In this document: in pieces, positions 10,899 to 24,114 of the stretch
Layout of the letters: every line of letters starts with the position of its first letter
Numbering within the stretch: the first letter of the stretch is position 1
Source: Nemania diffusa
Lineage: Eukaryota; Ascomycota; Sordariomycetes; Xylariales; Xylariaceae
Length of the DNA stretch: 64,000 nucleotides
Assembly (NCBI GenBank): GCA_038501195.1
Contig: JBBPUQ010000002.1
Span: 5,843,001-5,907,000 of the forward strand
Direction: 5' to 3'
Program-made: the position numbers and the translations under genes
The notes under the pieces: model-generated
What the model was told of the DNA's origin: nothing
Seen by the model: only the letters and a program-made list of their open reading frames with translations
The model's database searches: none

Positions 10899-12449
10899 TC
10901 AACCCGAGTGAGTCGTGTCCTTCCGAAGACACCTTTGCACTACACCTGCAAAGCTCTCGAATAGAGACGCGTCGTCACCCTGCAGCCAACGAAGGAGAAC
11001 AGCGGGACTGTCGCCCGGCTTATCTAGATCCGCTAGTTGTACTGAGACAGAGAAGCCAAAGGCGCAGGTTGCGACATCCAGTGGAGAAACTGAGACATCT
11101 TGTTTCATAACCGCGCTCTCCCGCGCTCTCTTGCGCCGAGAGGCACGGCTCCAAATGTTACCTTCGGCAAAACCAACACCACGGTGACGTTTTTCGTCCC
11201 AAGACCACGAGGGCAGGTCTAGGGCTTCAATCGTGTCACAGAGGGTCTTTTTAAGTAATGGAACGGGGTCCGAATGAACCTCGGGGCAAGGCTTATAGAT
11301 AGTAATTTCCGTGACCGGAGGTAGTCTCTTCCTGGCTGCAAAAGAGCCGCACCCACGGCTTGCGCTGAGCGAAGGCCGCCTAGTCAAGAAACTCCATCCT
11401 AGTGCCCATCGCCGTGTTTTGCTTCCCTGGATGAAATTTGTGACAACAAAGTTGTTGATTTTATGCTTCTTTAGCATGTCGATGAGGACATCAAGACTAG
11501 ACTGTTTACCCAGCATGGCCGTATACCACTGAACCCTACCCCTGAGAGCTAAAGACTCGTCAATCATGCGCTCGACAAATCTGACTTCCCCTCCTTCACA
11601 AACCATCTCAATAGGCGCTCCAGTGCACGCACTATGCGGCGGTTGTGACTTCTGTGTAGCAAGGTCGAGCATCTCTGTGTCTGACACGTAGAAAGGGGGG
11701 TTAGTCATGGCAAAATCGATGGTGTCTATATCTAAATCATCTAATGGGATAAGCAGGTCTGCAGCAGCGCGGTCCACAATGCGAATGCGCGATTCAAGGT
11801 TATTCGCACGCGCGTTCGCACGCGCGCTGGTTATCGATTTCGCATCAATATCGGTAGCGACGAAACGCCATGCTGGGCGCTGAATGCATCCAAGCAGGGG
11901 GTATATCAAGCTCGCGCCCGTGCCGATGTCGAGGCCCGTGATCCGTCGCTCTGGTTCGTACTGCTCCAAATACGACGCCGAGGTACTATCGAGAAGGTCC
12001 TTCAGCCACAGTAGGTAGTTGTGACGATTAGGCACTGGCGGGCATAGGCGATCCGGCGGAAGATGGATCTGGAGCCCGAAATCCTCCTGTAAAAGTGTCT
12101 TGGTCAGCTGCATCACGGCCGCCGGGTCTGTGAAATCCAGGTAGACGCCATCTCGGAGCATGGCCCCAAACTCTGGGTATTTCAAACCAAGACGAAAGAA
12201 GTCAGGCTCGGTAGAGTACAGGTCTCTGAAATAATCTTCGCTACGGCCTTCAGACTTTTCGCTCGTGGGAAGGTCGACAACGGCGACGGCTTCGTCACTG
12301 CTAGACCGAGCTTGTTGCGCCCGAGAAACGCCTACGAGCGCATTTTCTCCATCAAGTATTGCATTGTGGCGGCCGCTAGAAGCTGCCCGTCTGACTTGCT
12401 CGCCTGAGTGTCGCCGCTTCGTGCCTTGCATCGAGTGTCTAGTCTCCAT
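10899..12449 (-). CDS. METTL16-like RNA N6-adenosine methyltransferase
   Basis: S-adenosylmethionine-dependent methyltransferase of the METTL16/RlmF family (DUF890); members methylate U6 snRNA or related RNA. A single exon of 516 residues. The N-terminal 70 residues are low complexity. The conserved pre-domain includes KYPEFGAMLRDG at about 90-101 and RHNYLLWLKDLL. The SAM motif DIGTGAS is at 174-180, the acidic ATDID follows at 198-202, and the catalytic NPPF is at 250-253. Length is close to other fungal members. The C-terminus shows no recognisable vertebrate-type conserved region. The 3' end lies 56 bp from convergent PDX2, so transcripts may overlap. Confidence 0.9.
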   Translation of the reverse strand: METRHSMQGTKRRHSGEQVRRAASSGRHNAILDGENALVGVSRAQQARSSSDEAVAVVDLPTSEKSEGRSEDYFRDLYSTEPDFFRLGLKYPEFGAMLRDGVYLDFTDPAAVMQLTKTLLQEDFGLQIHLPPDRLCPPVPNRHNYLLWLKDLLDSTSASYLEQYEPERRITGLDIGTGASLIYPLLGCIQRPAWRFVATDIDAKSITSARANARANNLESRIRIVDRAAADLLIPLDDLDIDTIDFAMTNPPFYVSDTEMLDLATQKSQPPHSACTGAPIEMVCEGGEVRFVERMIDESLALRGRVQWYTAMLGKQSSLDVLIDMLKKHKINNFVVTNFIQGSKTRRWALGWSFLTRRPSLSASRGCGSFAARKRLPPVTEITIYKPCPEVHSDPVPLLKKTLCDTIEALDLPSWSWDEKRHRGVGFAEGNIWSRASRRKRARESAVMKQDVSVSPLDVATCAFGFSVSVQLADLDKPGDSPAVLLRWLQGDDASLFESFAGVVQRCLRKDTTHSG

Positions 12450-13493
12450 CTTGACATAGGTAGACGATAGGCGACCAGCACCATTCTCTGTGTGGTCAGG
12501 CCAAGAGAGTTGGTTTACGTTTCTGTTCGAGCATGCTTATGAAAGCGGGAGGCGTACAAGGTTCTTTTTCTGTTGGAATGGCGGGTTGTTAGTAGTGTAG
12601 AGTGTAGAGCACGTACAGTAGATAGCGTGTATCGTATACCTGGCATTTCGTAGCACGTGACTTATGCTGTCATGCTAGCAACTGGAGCCGCATAAAAGAG
12701 TTCAGACTCAGTGCACTGAATACTCCCATCGCTATACTGATAAGTAGTACAAAGCCCACCATTTCCTATATGTTCTAATGTCGCGACGAACGAGTTACCA
12801 GCTTTTGAATTACAGCTTCTCTCTTATTACGCGTGTGTTACTTCTAAGCCGAGATCTTGCCCTGCACGCAGCACGTAGACTGGCGGGCTTTACTGCATGA
12901 AATCATGGTGGTATCCACCTCTTGCTATAGTACAAATAAAACATTTGAGAACCATTTGAGGTGTCTCAGCATACGGCCTAGCCTATAGGAATCTTGCGAC
13001 TACACTATATCATCCTATAGCAATACACCTGTGGCAATGACTTCGAAATACCATTGCTTCCATTTTGACCGAGGAGTCCTTCATCCCTGCGTAGTGACAT
13101 GTAGTAGATGCTAAGTGAAACAGTATTGACTATGATTGCAGCCCAAAACAAAAAAAGGCATGTCGATTGATGGTAATTCGTACCATACTGTTCCGCCCAC
13201 AATAAAACCGGGATATTTGACCGATTGCCGTGACGAACAACCGATACTCCGAACTCCATACTCCACACTCGTAGAGATACCGCTGGCCAGAGACCGCTTA
13301 AAACGTCGCCCTTGCCTAGTAAACGGAGGGGAATCCGTGTAAAGAAACGGGGAAAAAAACCTAAAACGCCGGGCCAGGATCATACTTTCACTCAACATAA
13401 AGTACACGCCTGACAAAACACAACACGCCCTCATCAACTTGTTGATGAATCGGCTAGTTGCGTGGTCAGTCAAGAAAGAAGGCTCCCGCACCG
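12450..13493. other. intergenic
   Basis: Upstream region of the methyltransferase gene and downstream region of the Zn2Cys6 gene. No convincing gene, RNA or repeat was seen; the frames present are short and lack family similarity. Confidence 0.5.
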
Positions 13494-16422
13494 TCAAACA
13501 CCACCTCCCATAAAAGCAGCTAGATCATCCAGCTCAAGAAGCTGCCGCTCGAATGCTGCGCACAGCTCAGCGCTCGTCATGTCTGCTGGAGTTGCGCCCG
13601 CGGGATCCATCGGTGGTCGATCCGAGTTTGAAGGTACAGGCGACTCTGCTTTGTGCTGCGGCGGGGGGCTTGCCGTTGCAGTTGCCGGCGTTAATGCGCC
13701 TGCAGATCCACCATTGATAGTGGTGAAGCCAGACTTGCGCAGAGGCTCGGCACCGTTACTCTCGCCGGCGTCTTGAGGATTAGCGGACGAATGCCGCTCG
13801 TAATCCATGCTCTCGGGGTTGTTGTCGGGCTGGCTCCCATTATCATCCTTGACGGAAGGCGGAGCGGGTTCTATCATCGTCCGGCTGGTGTCTCGATCAT
13901 CATTGTGTAGGACCTTAGCCATCACAGTAAGATGACGATACCAAGGGACAGCTAGTATCCATGTGTTGGCACCATCCTGGAGGAAACGCATGCCATCTCC
14001 AACGATGGCCTCGGCGGTCTCGTTCACATCAACAGGGGTTAGGCCTTTCAAACTGAACCACGCTACAGTGGCACAAGCAGTGAAACAAGAGAACAGCATG
14101 ACAAGCGGAAAGCTGGGCATCGAGTCTTTATCGGCATTCGCCTCCAGTGCTAGAAGAAGCGAGACGATACTATGGGACGCAGCGAAAACGCGATCTACTG
14201 TCTGCAGATGCACGTGAGGGACCATGCGCCAAGTTTCGTGCTTGAAACCTTCTGTCTGGATGAAATGTAGTAGCCGGCGACGGTGAACCATGATGGTGGC
14301 ACAGTGCAGCAAGCAGTGAAGCATGGCATATGTGAACCCACTTCCCATGGTTATGTGCAAGTTGATATGAGCTGGCTTGTCGGCGAAATGCAGAGGTAGT
14401 GAGCTGCGCACGGCTTCAATGCCAGCTTCCAGCGAGAGACACCGCTCTTCGGAGTACGTCTCAATTGTGGTTGTGGTCAGCATCTCGATAACGTTTCGCC
14501 AAGCCTGCGTAGCCATGACAATGTGACCGAATTCGCCCACCTCAGTCAGGGGCGTACCCTCGGGGAGGCCAGGCGGGGGGTTGCCCGCCATGGTACGAAC
14601 AAACGCAGGCGTGCCGAAGTTATAGCTCATGTCGGGACACGGAAGGGGTACATCCTTCACATCATGGTGAGAGACTGCCGGGTGGCGACCGGGGCTGCTC
14701 GTCAGGAAGCAATCGAGGATATAGATGAGCCACAGAGTTCGGCGGAAAGATTCGTCTTTGATGAACTGATCAGGATCTCCGAGGGGTTGGTGTCCAGTAA
14801 TGATGCGGTACATCTGAGTCATACGAGCAGCTTGTCCCAAATAGACATAGGCTCGAACGGCATTTCTGTTGCCCCATTCATGGATGGTCAGGAGACATAG
14901 AGCCTGAATATCCGCCAAGGTCGGGACATCGAGGTTCTGCATAACCAGATTGATGGTCTTGACGGCAAAATGCTCGGAGGCTGCCGACGCACCGCCGCCC
15001 TGGCTACCAAAGCGGCGAATCAGAACGGATGAACTCCTATGGAGAAAATGTTAGGAGAACTGGGTCCTAGGTACAACCCGGGCCAGGGAGGGGAGGGGCT
15101 GGAGGTGCAAGTGACGAGATTAGGGATAAGCGGAGGGAATTATCGGCCGTGACAAAGTCTGGGCAACAATGAAAATGCGCAGCCATTGGACTAGTGGCAC
15201 AGCATGGGCGACAGGGCCCACTACCGGAAATTGGAGTAGTTTGTGGCCCGAAGGATCGCGGTTGATATGAACGGACTCCGGAGGTAAAGATAACGGGCTA
15301 TGATGCAAATACAAAGGGGAAAAAAAGACGGTGGACTTACCGAGCAGCACATGTCAAGAGACCGTTGACAATACTGGGCTCAAGGGTACCACTCTTGAGT
15401 TTCTGCAGGAAAGAAGGCTTGTGAAATGCGACACATGATGGAAGGGTCTTGTTAATGACTCTCTCGCATTCCGTGATAAGTTCCGGGGTGAGCCTAAGGG
15501 GAACGCAAAGAGTCTACGGTTAGCTAGAGCAAATCAAAATGTTTTGTTCGTGGGGGTTGGCTGGGTAGGCACGCGGTGGATAGGTATGTGGTGATAGGGT
15601 GAATCAATGAATCAATAGAGTGAGGGCACTGGGAACAACAGGGGGGGATAAATTGGGAGCGCCAGGGGCGCGCGACCGGGACGATGGTGAGTTGGATGGA
15701 GATCCCAAGGCGAAACAGCGCAGCCGGCATCAGCCCCCCCAGGAAGCACGGTCGGTGAGTGGTCGGGGTGAAAAGGGCGGCGAGCGCGATGCGTGTGATG
15801 CGCGCGTGCTGCGCGCTGTGCTAGGCTGGGCTGGGCTGCAGTGGGGTACTGAAGTGCGCCTTGCCCTACCTAGATAGCTGCAAACCCATCAAACCCCAGG
15901 CGCGTGCCCCGACTCATGGCTGCCGAGATTTGCGACCATCGACGCATACCACCAAGGCAGAAGCAGGGCAACAGCAAGAGGGGAGACGATGCACATCGAT
16001 AAAAACAGAAGAAAGTAGTGGAATATCAAGATAGCGAACATAGGCAGATGATGGGAGAGGTAGGTAGAAGCAAAAAAGAAAAAAAGAAAGGAAGGAATGA
16101 AGACAAGAGCGACTACTTACTTTTCATTAGTGGTCTGGAGGTTGCGCGGTATGACGGCTCCGGCGGCTGCTGGTTGCCGGTCGCTGGTGGCAGCAACATT
16201 GCGGTCGCCAGGCAAAGACTCTCTGGGACGAGCTACCCTCGCTGGCGATTGACCATGAAGATGTGCATTGCTCTCGGAGGGCAAATAGCAGTCATGCATA
16301 CCCTTTGCGCAGTTTTTGCACGGCGCGCGACCGTTGTCGTAGACACACTTGGTCTTGCCTTTGCGACAGCGGACACAGGCACCGCCGGCTCGCAGCGACG
16401 TGCCACGGACGACGGACGTCAT
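13494..16422 (-). CDS. Zn(2)-C6 fungal-type transcription factor
   Basis: Nuclear DNA-binding regulator. Three exons: 16422-16121, 15493-15341 and 15036-13494, giving 665 residues. The binuclear zinc cluster is near the N-terminus: C-x2-C-x6-C-x8-C-x2-C-x6-C, starting ACVRCRKGKTKC and ending CAKGMHDC. A basic linker rich in Ser/Pro/Arg follows. From about residue 100 the middle region (LTPELITECERVINKTLP, then a helical stretch with GQAARMTQMYRI) matches the fungal-specific transcription factor domain (PF04082). The C-terminal ~120 residues are Pro/Ser/Ala-rich and end with a short acidic helix (FERQLLELDDLAAFM), a candidate activation segment. Targets unknown. A very long upstream gene-free stretch (16,423-24,114) may hold complex regulation. 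Confidence 0.92.
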
Positions 16423-19400
16423 GGCAAGCAGGTTGGCAGACAGACGAGTAGATATGATGTGAAGAATTACAGTAGTAAAGGGCCGAGGACAGGTCCGGTG
16501 AGAAGAAGTGGAAAAGTTGTGGGAGGAAGAAAGAAATGAACGGAGGAGTCGGGGGAGGAGGCGGTGGTTGTTCGGGGGTGCGGTGGATTAAATTTGGTCA
16601 AGTGGGTGGGCACGCACGCGTAGAGAAGGGAGGACGCCCGGTCGGGAGTGGAGGTGATTCGAGAAGAAAAGGACCTAGGTAGGTAGGTAATGGTAGAGGG
16701 CAGTGGGCAGTGGGCAGACAGGGTAGGTAGGTACCTAGGCCAGAGAGGGTCGGGTAGGTACCGTTTAATACAGTGCGGTCACAGTACAGCACGGTGTACG
16801 GCAGTACTGTGCTATGCTGCGCTGTGCTGTGCTGTGTCGGTATGTACAGAGTATTTGGAGTAGGTACCTTATGTACCTAGGTAGTTAGGTTACGTAGAGA
16901 CCTAATACTTAAGAGGGAAGAGAAAGAAGGAGTGCGCATAAGTGAGAGCGAGAGAGGGTGAGAGAGTCCGGGCGGGAGCTAAACAGGGGACGGTAAGGGG
17001 GGGTGGTGGTGTGAGAGAAAAATGAGCTGAGACGAGACGATCCGGAGGACGCAGGTAGGGAAATACCTACTTGTACAAGGAGCAAGTGTAGGTAGCCTGG
17101 GCTAGGTTAAAAAAATAGAGAGAGATAGATAGAGAGACCCGGCGGACAGGCTCAGGCCCTAGCAGCCTAACTAGGCTACCTAAGTAATACCTAGACAATT
17201 AAAAAAAAAAAATACCAGAAGCCAGTTCCTCGCTAATTGTGGCTACTCGGACCGGCTGTTGGTGTGTGGATGCGCGCGGGTGGGCGGACAAGGCGGGTAC
17301 AACGCCTACGAGGGATAGACAAGCACACGGGATTCCTCTCGGTCTCTCTTCCTCTCTCTCTTCCCGTCTCCTCCTTCTGCTTGATTAACTAACTAGATAA
17401 TGTGCATGTGTATAACGCAATACATATGCTACTGTTCTGCTGTCTCGCTGTTTTCCGGTGCAGTCTACATGAATCCAGGATAGTAGATTGTTAAAGCCGC
17501 GACTATTTGTGATGCTTCAGCTGACAATCAAAGTGGTAACGGTAATGAAGGCAGCAGTAGCAAGAAGGTTTTATTAGCACGCACCTACAACTATCAATAG
17601 CTGCTGCACATGAGGGTAGGTAGGCCGTGTGCTAGTCATTAAACACCCGCAAAAATCAAGGAAGGGCTGGTTGTTCGGGAACCTGCGGAAGGGGATGCCG
17701 AGAAAAGGGTTTATTAGGGTGAGGGTGAGTACAGGCCGAGTGTAGAAAAGCAAAGCGATCCAGGCTTCTTTAGGTCCGGGGAAATTTACATGCGGCCCAC
17801 TAGCACGCTACCAAGTCACGGAACTCAAATTTCTGGGTCGGAGAGAGGGGAGACAGAGAGCAGTGTCTCTGTCTTATCAAATTCTAAATAAACATTTATC
17901 GAGCCATGCATGTACAAGAGGTTATCTACGCATACATAGTAGGTAAGCGATCAAGCCCATGTCCTTGGTTGCTTGTTAATCGGGAAACCTACCTACATGT
18001 ACAAGTAAATGCGAGCATTACCTACAAATACCTAGGTACCTAGTATTCTGTACCTTTAGTAAGTGCCTACCTCCTACATATGTACTCAGGACCGAAGAGG
18101 AGGCACATGTTACTCACTGCTTTGGGTACTTAACCGGCAGGTATACCTATGCACCTTATGTTGCTACCTAGGTAGGTTAGGTAGAGAGGTAATGTGAGTA
18201 GAAAGAGCAATGGGACCGCTCCAGCTGTGAATATAGTGCTGCACAGCGTTAGGTACAGGCAGTAAAAGCAAGTGGGCGCGGCAGGCGGGCAGGTCTCGGC
18301 CTCACGGGTCTCCGGTGTCGATGGCTTGTTTCTTTTTTAAAATGATGGGAAAATCTGTGGAGCCTGGAAGGGGTCGCAATGCCACGGCTTCTGCACGGCT
18401 TTCTGTTTACCACGGGGGTTAGCCAAGCGGTACGTACCTCCGTATGCTGTATGTAAGCAGGACGTTAGGTAGGTACATAGGTACCTATTTAAGTGTCTGC
18501 AGGTGGCCCTCTCAATCCCGCCTGCCAAAGGGCCGCACCTGTCTAAGAAAGACGGGAGAGGTTTACCTGACTGTCTTTTTAAACACTCTGATTGCAAGAC
18601 AGCTTAAAGTCTATTCTATTCTTATCCCGTTAGACAAGATAAATCATTTGCTGCCCAGCAGGCAGAAGTTGCTTCTCGTTATGCCGAGTGCACACATGAA
18701 GAAGGTATTTTATATACAGAGTATAGCTAAAGCATTCCTGGACAATAAAGTGCTTGCAGCTGGGTCCCTTGTCACTGTCTGTTTGCCCAAGTCAGCGGTT
18801 GGCATATCCCCCCTAGCTAGCTTGCGATACCGGTCTTCGATTGTCTTCAAGTTTAGCATCCAGCAATTACAATGCTTTGCTTTCCAAAATCACCCAAGTG
18901 AAAAATCTAGGTACGCGAAGATCCATGCAATAGAATCTGATAGATCCATAGCTCTTAACCCGGTTTTATCATTATGCTTCACCATTTCAATATCTTCTAA
19001 CTTGCATAGGTACCTTAGGTAGCCTACACTTTGACGCCGTATACCAGCTCACCAGACTATTATAATACCTAGGTAGGTAGTACCTATGCGTGCCTACAGT
19101 AAGTATCTAGTGGGTATGTAGTAAATATTTCTTTTGTACGGTATAAATCCATCACGTAACCATACACATGCCTAAATAGGTACTTGGGCGTAAATAGGCT
19201 TATATCGATAAAAGAGAAAAGAGGCGCCCCCTATTCTCATTCTATTTTTGACGCGCAGGACCGTACTTATGTATGCATGTATGCAAACTCTATAAGTCGA
19301 GAGATGCCTCCACTGGCCTCTGCCTACCCATTGTGTCATTTGGAGTGCAGCGCGCGCGCCTTAGCCAAGACTACAGTACATATACGTGTAGGTACGGCAT

Positions 19401-22400
19401 GTGAAGAGTCAGGCACAGGCATCCTATCATCCTTGCGTCTGCATGTCCAGTCCCGAAGGCTTGGGCGTCGGGCTTTGATTTGCTCGCTGGCCACCTGCGA
19501 CCCAGCAAGCTGATTGTCCAGCCCACTAACTTGCTGACCCCATTCGGCGATAGCTGGGTCTCGTGGGAGGCCGAATGGATGAGGGGACGTGCCCCGGTGC
19601 TGCTTACAGTACGAGACACTGGCTCGGTTCGACAGAAGAGCCTCGCCTCCGTCACTCGGGGGCAATTAGCCCAGTAAGCTTCTACATACATACACTACTG
19701 TAGGGATCTACACAGTACTTCGATATGTGTACACAGCTGCAGCAGGTCCCGTCGATACTCTATGAATCCTATGCCTCTCTTTCCTATTCGACGCTGCGCT
19801 TCAAATGATATCAACATAAACAGAAAGGGGAGGTTTTTTTTTTTTTCATATATATAAAAAGGCGAAGGAATGAGGCGGAGGCCAAGTGAGTCCTAATTAC
19901 TAACTCGACTTAGCTGGTGATAATAAACTTTGCCCAAACCGCAGTAGGTTGCAGTATAGCCAATCTACAGGCATTCAGCCGCGATTGCATATTGGCGGCA
20001 ATGACAGCGCACGCCGTCATTAAGGCCAACTCCGGATGCAAGAGCGAATAGGAGTATGGCTTGTCCCGGAGCGATAGGTAACAGAGAACCTTGGAAGCCA
20101 GGGTTACTCTACCTATGTATACGTACAGGTAGTAGGTAATCATCATCTCATACCTATGCGTACCGAGCACAGGTTGGGATAGGTATGCTGCTAGGTACCC
20201 CAAAACACAGTTATGTAACAATAATTCGTCTGGAAATCAATACTGTACGCTATTGCTAGGGCAGCCTGATCCCGGTTTGATGGGTTGCTCACAAACCCAG
20301 ATCGCTATCCGATCTAGATTTGGTGGTATTGTTTCCCGGATTGACAATTCCAAAAGAGCGTCTAGTGCATCGGCAAGGAGGCGGTTAGGTAATACCTAAC
20401 AAGCGCCCTTTTTCTATTTACATAGTATTTAGAAAGAGGTTGTAGTGCAGGATTCATAGACTACCAAGAGGCGCAACGGGAAAAACAGTGCTCGCGACCA
20501 GCCATCTAGATTATCTACGTACAGCGCAAGACGTAGGCTGAGATGAGAGAGCTAGATGAACGCTACGTATAGTACTCTGTACTTGTGGGAGGTAAGCTTA
20601 CGTTGCTCCGAGTCAATCCGGAGTGAGCGAGCAGGATTACCGCTTAATACAGAACACATAGATTGATCATCCGCCAAGCCTATAGCCCGGGCCTCCTCCT
20701 CCTCCTCCCTCTCCTCCACGGGAATACACTACTGAGGATGTACTCTGTATGTATGCGTTTACCAATGCTCAGGGCTGCAATGCGCCATTACCATTACGTA
20801 GACTAAGTCGATGTAGAGTACTCTCCTCTTTTCTCTATTCCGGCTCTAACTACCACCTACATACCATATTGCGTATCTACAAAGGTTAAGTAAGTAGACT
20901 AGCTCGGCTAGCATCTATATATATATATGGTTACCTAGGTAGGTATGCACAGAGCAAAGTTTACAGAACTGTACGCGCGGGTGGCAGGACCGTACTAAAA
21001 CGATCCTTGACCGCCGGCCGGCATCCGTATTCGACCCCAGTCGCGCCCATCTCGCTATTAATAAATAGTTCTCATCCCTCATCTCCTCTGCATAGGCAGC
21101 TGAATGCCCAGCCGAACCTCGCGTAGCATTTTGCGACTTCCACTGCCACTCCCACTAATCGCACGGACTGCACAGATGACGGCTATGGTAAGACGACTGA
21201 AGCGCGCCGGCCGGGACGGTTTGCTTTGGTGCCGTGGCTCCCGGCGTCGCTCGAGAATCGAGATCAAGACATACGACATCCTCGAGGCGACGCACCTACA
21301 TACGGTACGCCAGTCACATTGCGCAACCTATGCATGCCTAATTACGCAGTAGCTAGACTAGACCTTACTTGTAAAGTATGTGCATCCAGTATTCTTCTGT
21401 ACAGTACCTATCTAGGTCAGACGAGGAATTCGCAGACCACGCTAGGTGGTGTGTGTATGTATGTACGCAGTATGAATGTAAGTAGGTAGGTTAGGTACAT
21501 ACTTACTTCAAGGCCCCGGGGAAACACACACCAAAATAGCCTGGGCAGACCTGGGGCCTGAGAGCCGGGGGGTCTCTTCTTTACATTTGCTTTTCACTCC
21601 AAGCCAAGAAGGCTCAGATGATGATCTCGTTTGAATCTGAGAGAGGAAACATGACACGGCTTGATGGCCGGCAGCCATGTGTCCTAATCTCCACCAGAAC
21701 ATCCTAATGTGTAGGAGATCTGCGGACCCGACGGCAAGCGGCAGCGCTGTCGCGTTTGAGCCGGTGCCACAGCCTCCTTCCTATGTAGATACCTAGACAA
21801 CCAGGTATGCGTGTGTGCGTGTATGTGCGTCTGTAGTACCGTGTCGATGTACCTACTTACAAACCGGGCCTCGCTCCTTCGTACATAGGTATGTAATAGT
21901 AGATGGAATGTTCAGCGCAACCAAGTCAACCCCCGATTCGGGCCGCCGAAGCTTATAGGTGGTGGTATGTACGTGTAGAGACGAAGAACCAGCCACTTCC
22001 GTTGCGCAGTGGATGATCTGATGGTGCCAGAATGGGGTCAGAAGCCCATCTTTTCGCCTCGACAACAGGGTCCGAGGACCAACAATGCATCTGCCGCTTG
22101 GCAATGCCTATTTCATAGCTTTCCCTATTTTCGGCCGGATTCTGACACACGATCACACGGGCTTGGGATCCGGCATGCAGCCGAGCGATCTCGTTGGTCC
22201 CCGTGCGTTACGTCCATCTGGCCGGGGACGTCACTCGTCACCACTGAAACTCTGTCTATCTACTTACAGGCTGGGGTCCGATGACAAGTAGGTATCGGGC
22301 TGCAACTTGCATGGGAAGCCTACTTACGTGTGTGTACAGTGGTGGTGTAAGTATGTACCTACAGTATTGCCAAGAGTACTGGATCTATGACGATCACGCT

Positions 22401-24114
22401 CTTCATTCACGACCACGAGTCCGTCCGGACATCTATACATATATAAGCCTCTTCCTCCCCCCTCCCTCTCCGATCAACTTAGACACTATTCATAGTAAAG
22501 TTTCGTATCGCCGGCGAGTATGTAAACGTGGATCGGCGCGCGTGCACAGGTCAGCAGCGCCTGGTTTATGTACTATGTATACGCATGGTCGGGACTAAAT
22601 CTAGATAATAGGGAGGTATGTATGCGTACGCAGTACATACAGCGTACGTACTTGGAAGAGAGAAAACGTATCACTCCGGGCCAGCACGTGGTACAAGAGG
22701 AAGGAGACGGGATCCATTAACCGACGAGAAGGGTTACCTACCTACCTACCTACCTAGTCGCTCACTAGCATGGTAGAGAGCGGCGACTTGAACACTCAGC
22801 TCGGCCAAACCCCCCACATCGGGGTGATTCTAGTCTAAGTAGGTAGCTAACACCGTACTATGTGTATGGCTGTCTGTCCACCAAGCGCACGAGTTACGAT
22901 CCGGGCCATGTTGGACTGGCGTCGATAAGCTGACGTACGACACCCAGGTTTTGCCGCCGCCGCCGCTGGCTTCTGCTGGTCCTCCCCATGTTTGTAGCCC
23001 GGCATGCAGGCCCTAGTATGGCAAACGGTCCCGAGGCGAGCTGCGACGAAGCGGTGACCCGACGTGTCATAATAAAAACTTATGATTCTTCACACGAGAC
23101 TGAATACTTACTTACCTACCTACTATCTTTTTGTTAGTGTGTGTGTTTGTGTGTACTATGTATGTGGATGTGTGTATGTCTGCCATCGTCTCCTATTGTC
23201 TATATCGATATATACATTTACATTATACTACGTCGTCTTTTTATCTACTTTTAGTGAACGCTCAGCGTGCGAGCCAGCAGCCAGTAGGTGGCATCGCGCG
23301 CCGCGTTGATCAGTCTAAGGCCTGGAGGAATGGATTTCGGGGCGCCGGAACGGTGCGGGAGGATTTGGGGGGGCAGCCCCCCCCTTGGTAGGTCAGTCGT
23401 TCTCCTCGTGTGCTGAGTTCTTCCCGGAAGCCTCGGTCAGAATCTCCCCCAAACCACACGCGTCTGATGCAGCGTTGGGTGGGGAGCGCTATTAAAACCA
23501 CCTCCTCGCATCGGCCGTCATTTGGCGGCCGATAGGCTATTTTTGACATGTCTTCCGGGGCTTCTCTGGTCTGACTGGGCTATTTGATCGATCCAGACGG
23601 AGGCAGTGACTGGTCATGTCATACATATATATGTACATATACATATACCCGCTACCTACTCCAAGCCAGGTCGGGGCCATTTTAGGTGCTGACACCACCG
23701 AGAGACCCGGCGGTTCATTTTACAGTTCTCATCCGGGCGCTCACCTCGCATCTACGATCACGAAAAAAAAGCACAAGGAAGGAAAAGGGTCTAGTAATGC
23801 GCCTAAGGGCATTGTGCATGAGGCATCTTGGTTTTTTTTTCATTCGTAGGGCATTGCATTGTTGACTCGCTATTGAGTTTTTGCACGCTGTGTCGGACTA
23901 TTTCTAGTCTCGAATATATACATACGTCGTAGATAGATGAGAGGGCCGCGTCCTCCTCGGACAGAACGCTAAACTACGTAGCTACCCGATGCTATCGTTG
24001 GCCGTTATGAATCAACTGCATTGTCATGACCTGCCCGAACGCTCATCGACTGCCGGTCAACAGGCCCAGTGACGGCCAATAGCACGGCCCCATGGGGAAG
24101 GGGGGCCGCGTTCA
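16423..24114. other. 7.7 kb gene-poor stretch rich in TACCTAGGTA-type motifs
   Basis: No frame in this stretch resembles a known family or forms a convincing spliced gene; the longest (18,444-19,022, + strand) has no domain, and its frame crosses several TAGGTACC-type motifs. The motif TACCTAGGTA and its half TAGGTA/TACCTA recur dozens of times, for example near 16,680-16,740, 18,030, 18,165, 19,065, 20,930 and 22,735. Poly-A or poly-T runs sit near 17,200 and 19,835, and short TA or CA/GT runs occur near 20,915 and 23,130. Non-coding RNA genes cannot be excluded. Confidence 0.5.
22734..22758. repeat. (ACCT)n tetranucleotide run
   Basis: Five to six head-to-tail ACCT units ending in CTAG, an extended version of the dispersed motif of this intergenic stretch. 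Confidence 0.7.

Noticed and set aside
18444..19022. 192-residue frame in the gene desert
   Set aside because: Runs through TAGGTACC-type motifs, has no recognisable domain or consistent codon pattern, and starts without a clear context.
21570..21600. CTGAGA-type sequence considered as part of a thiamine pyrophosphate riboswitch
   Set aside because: The matching second conserved arm and a downstream thiamine gene are both missing.
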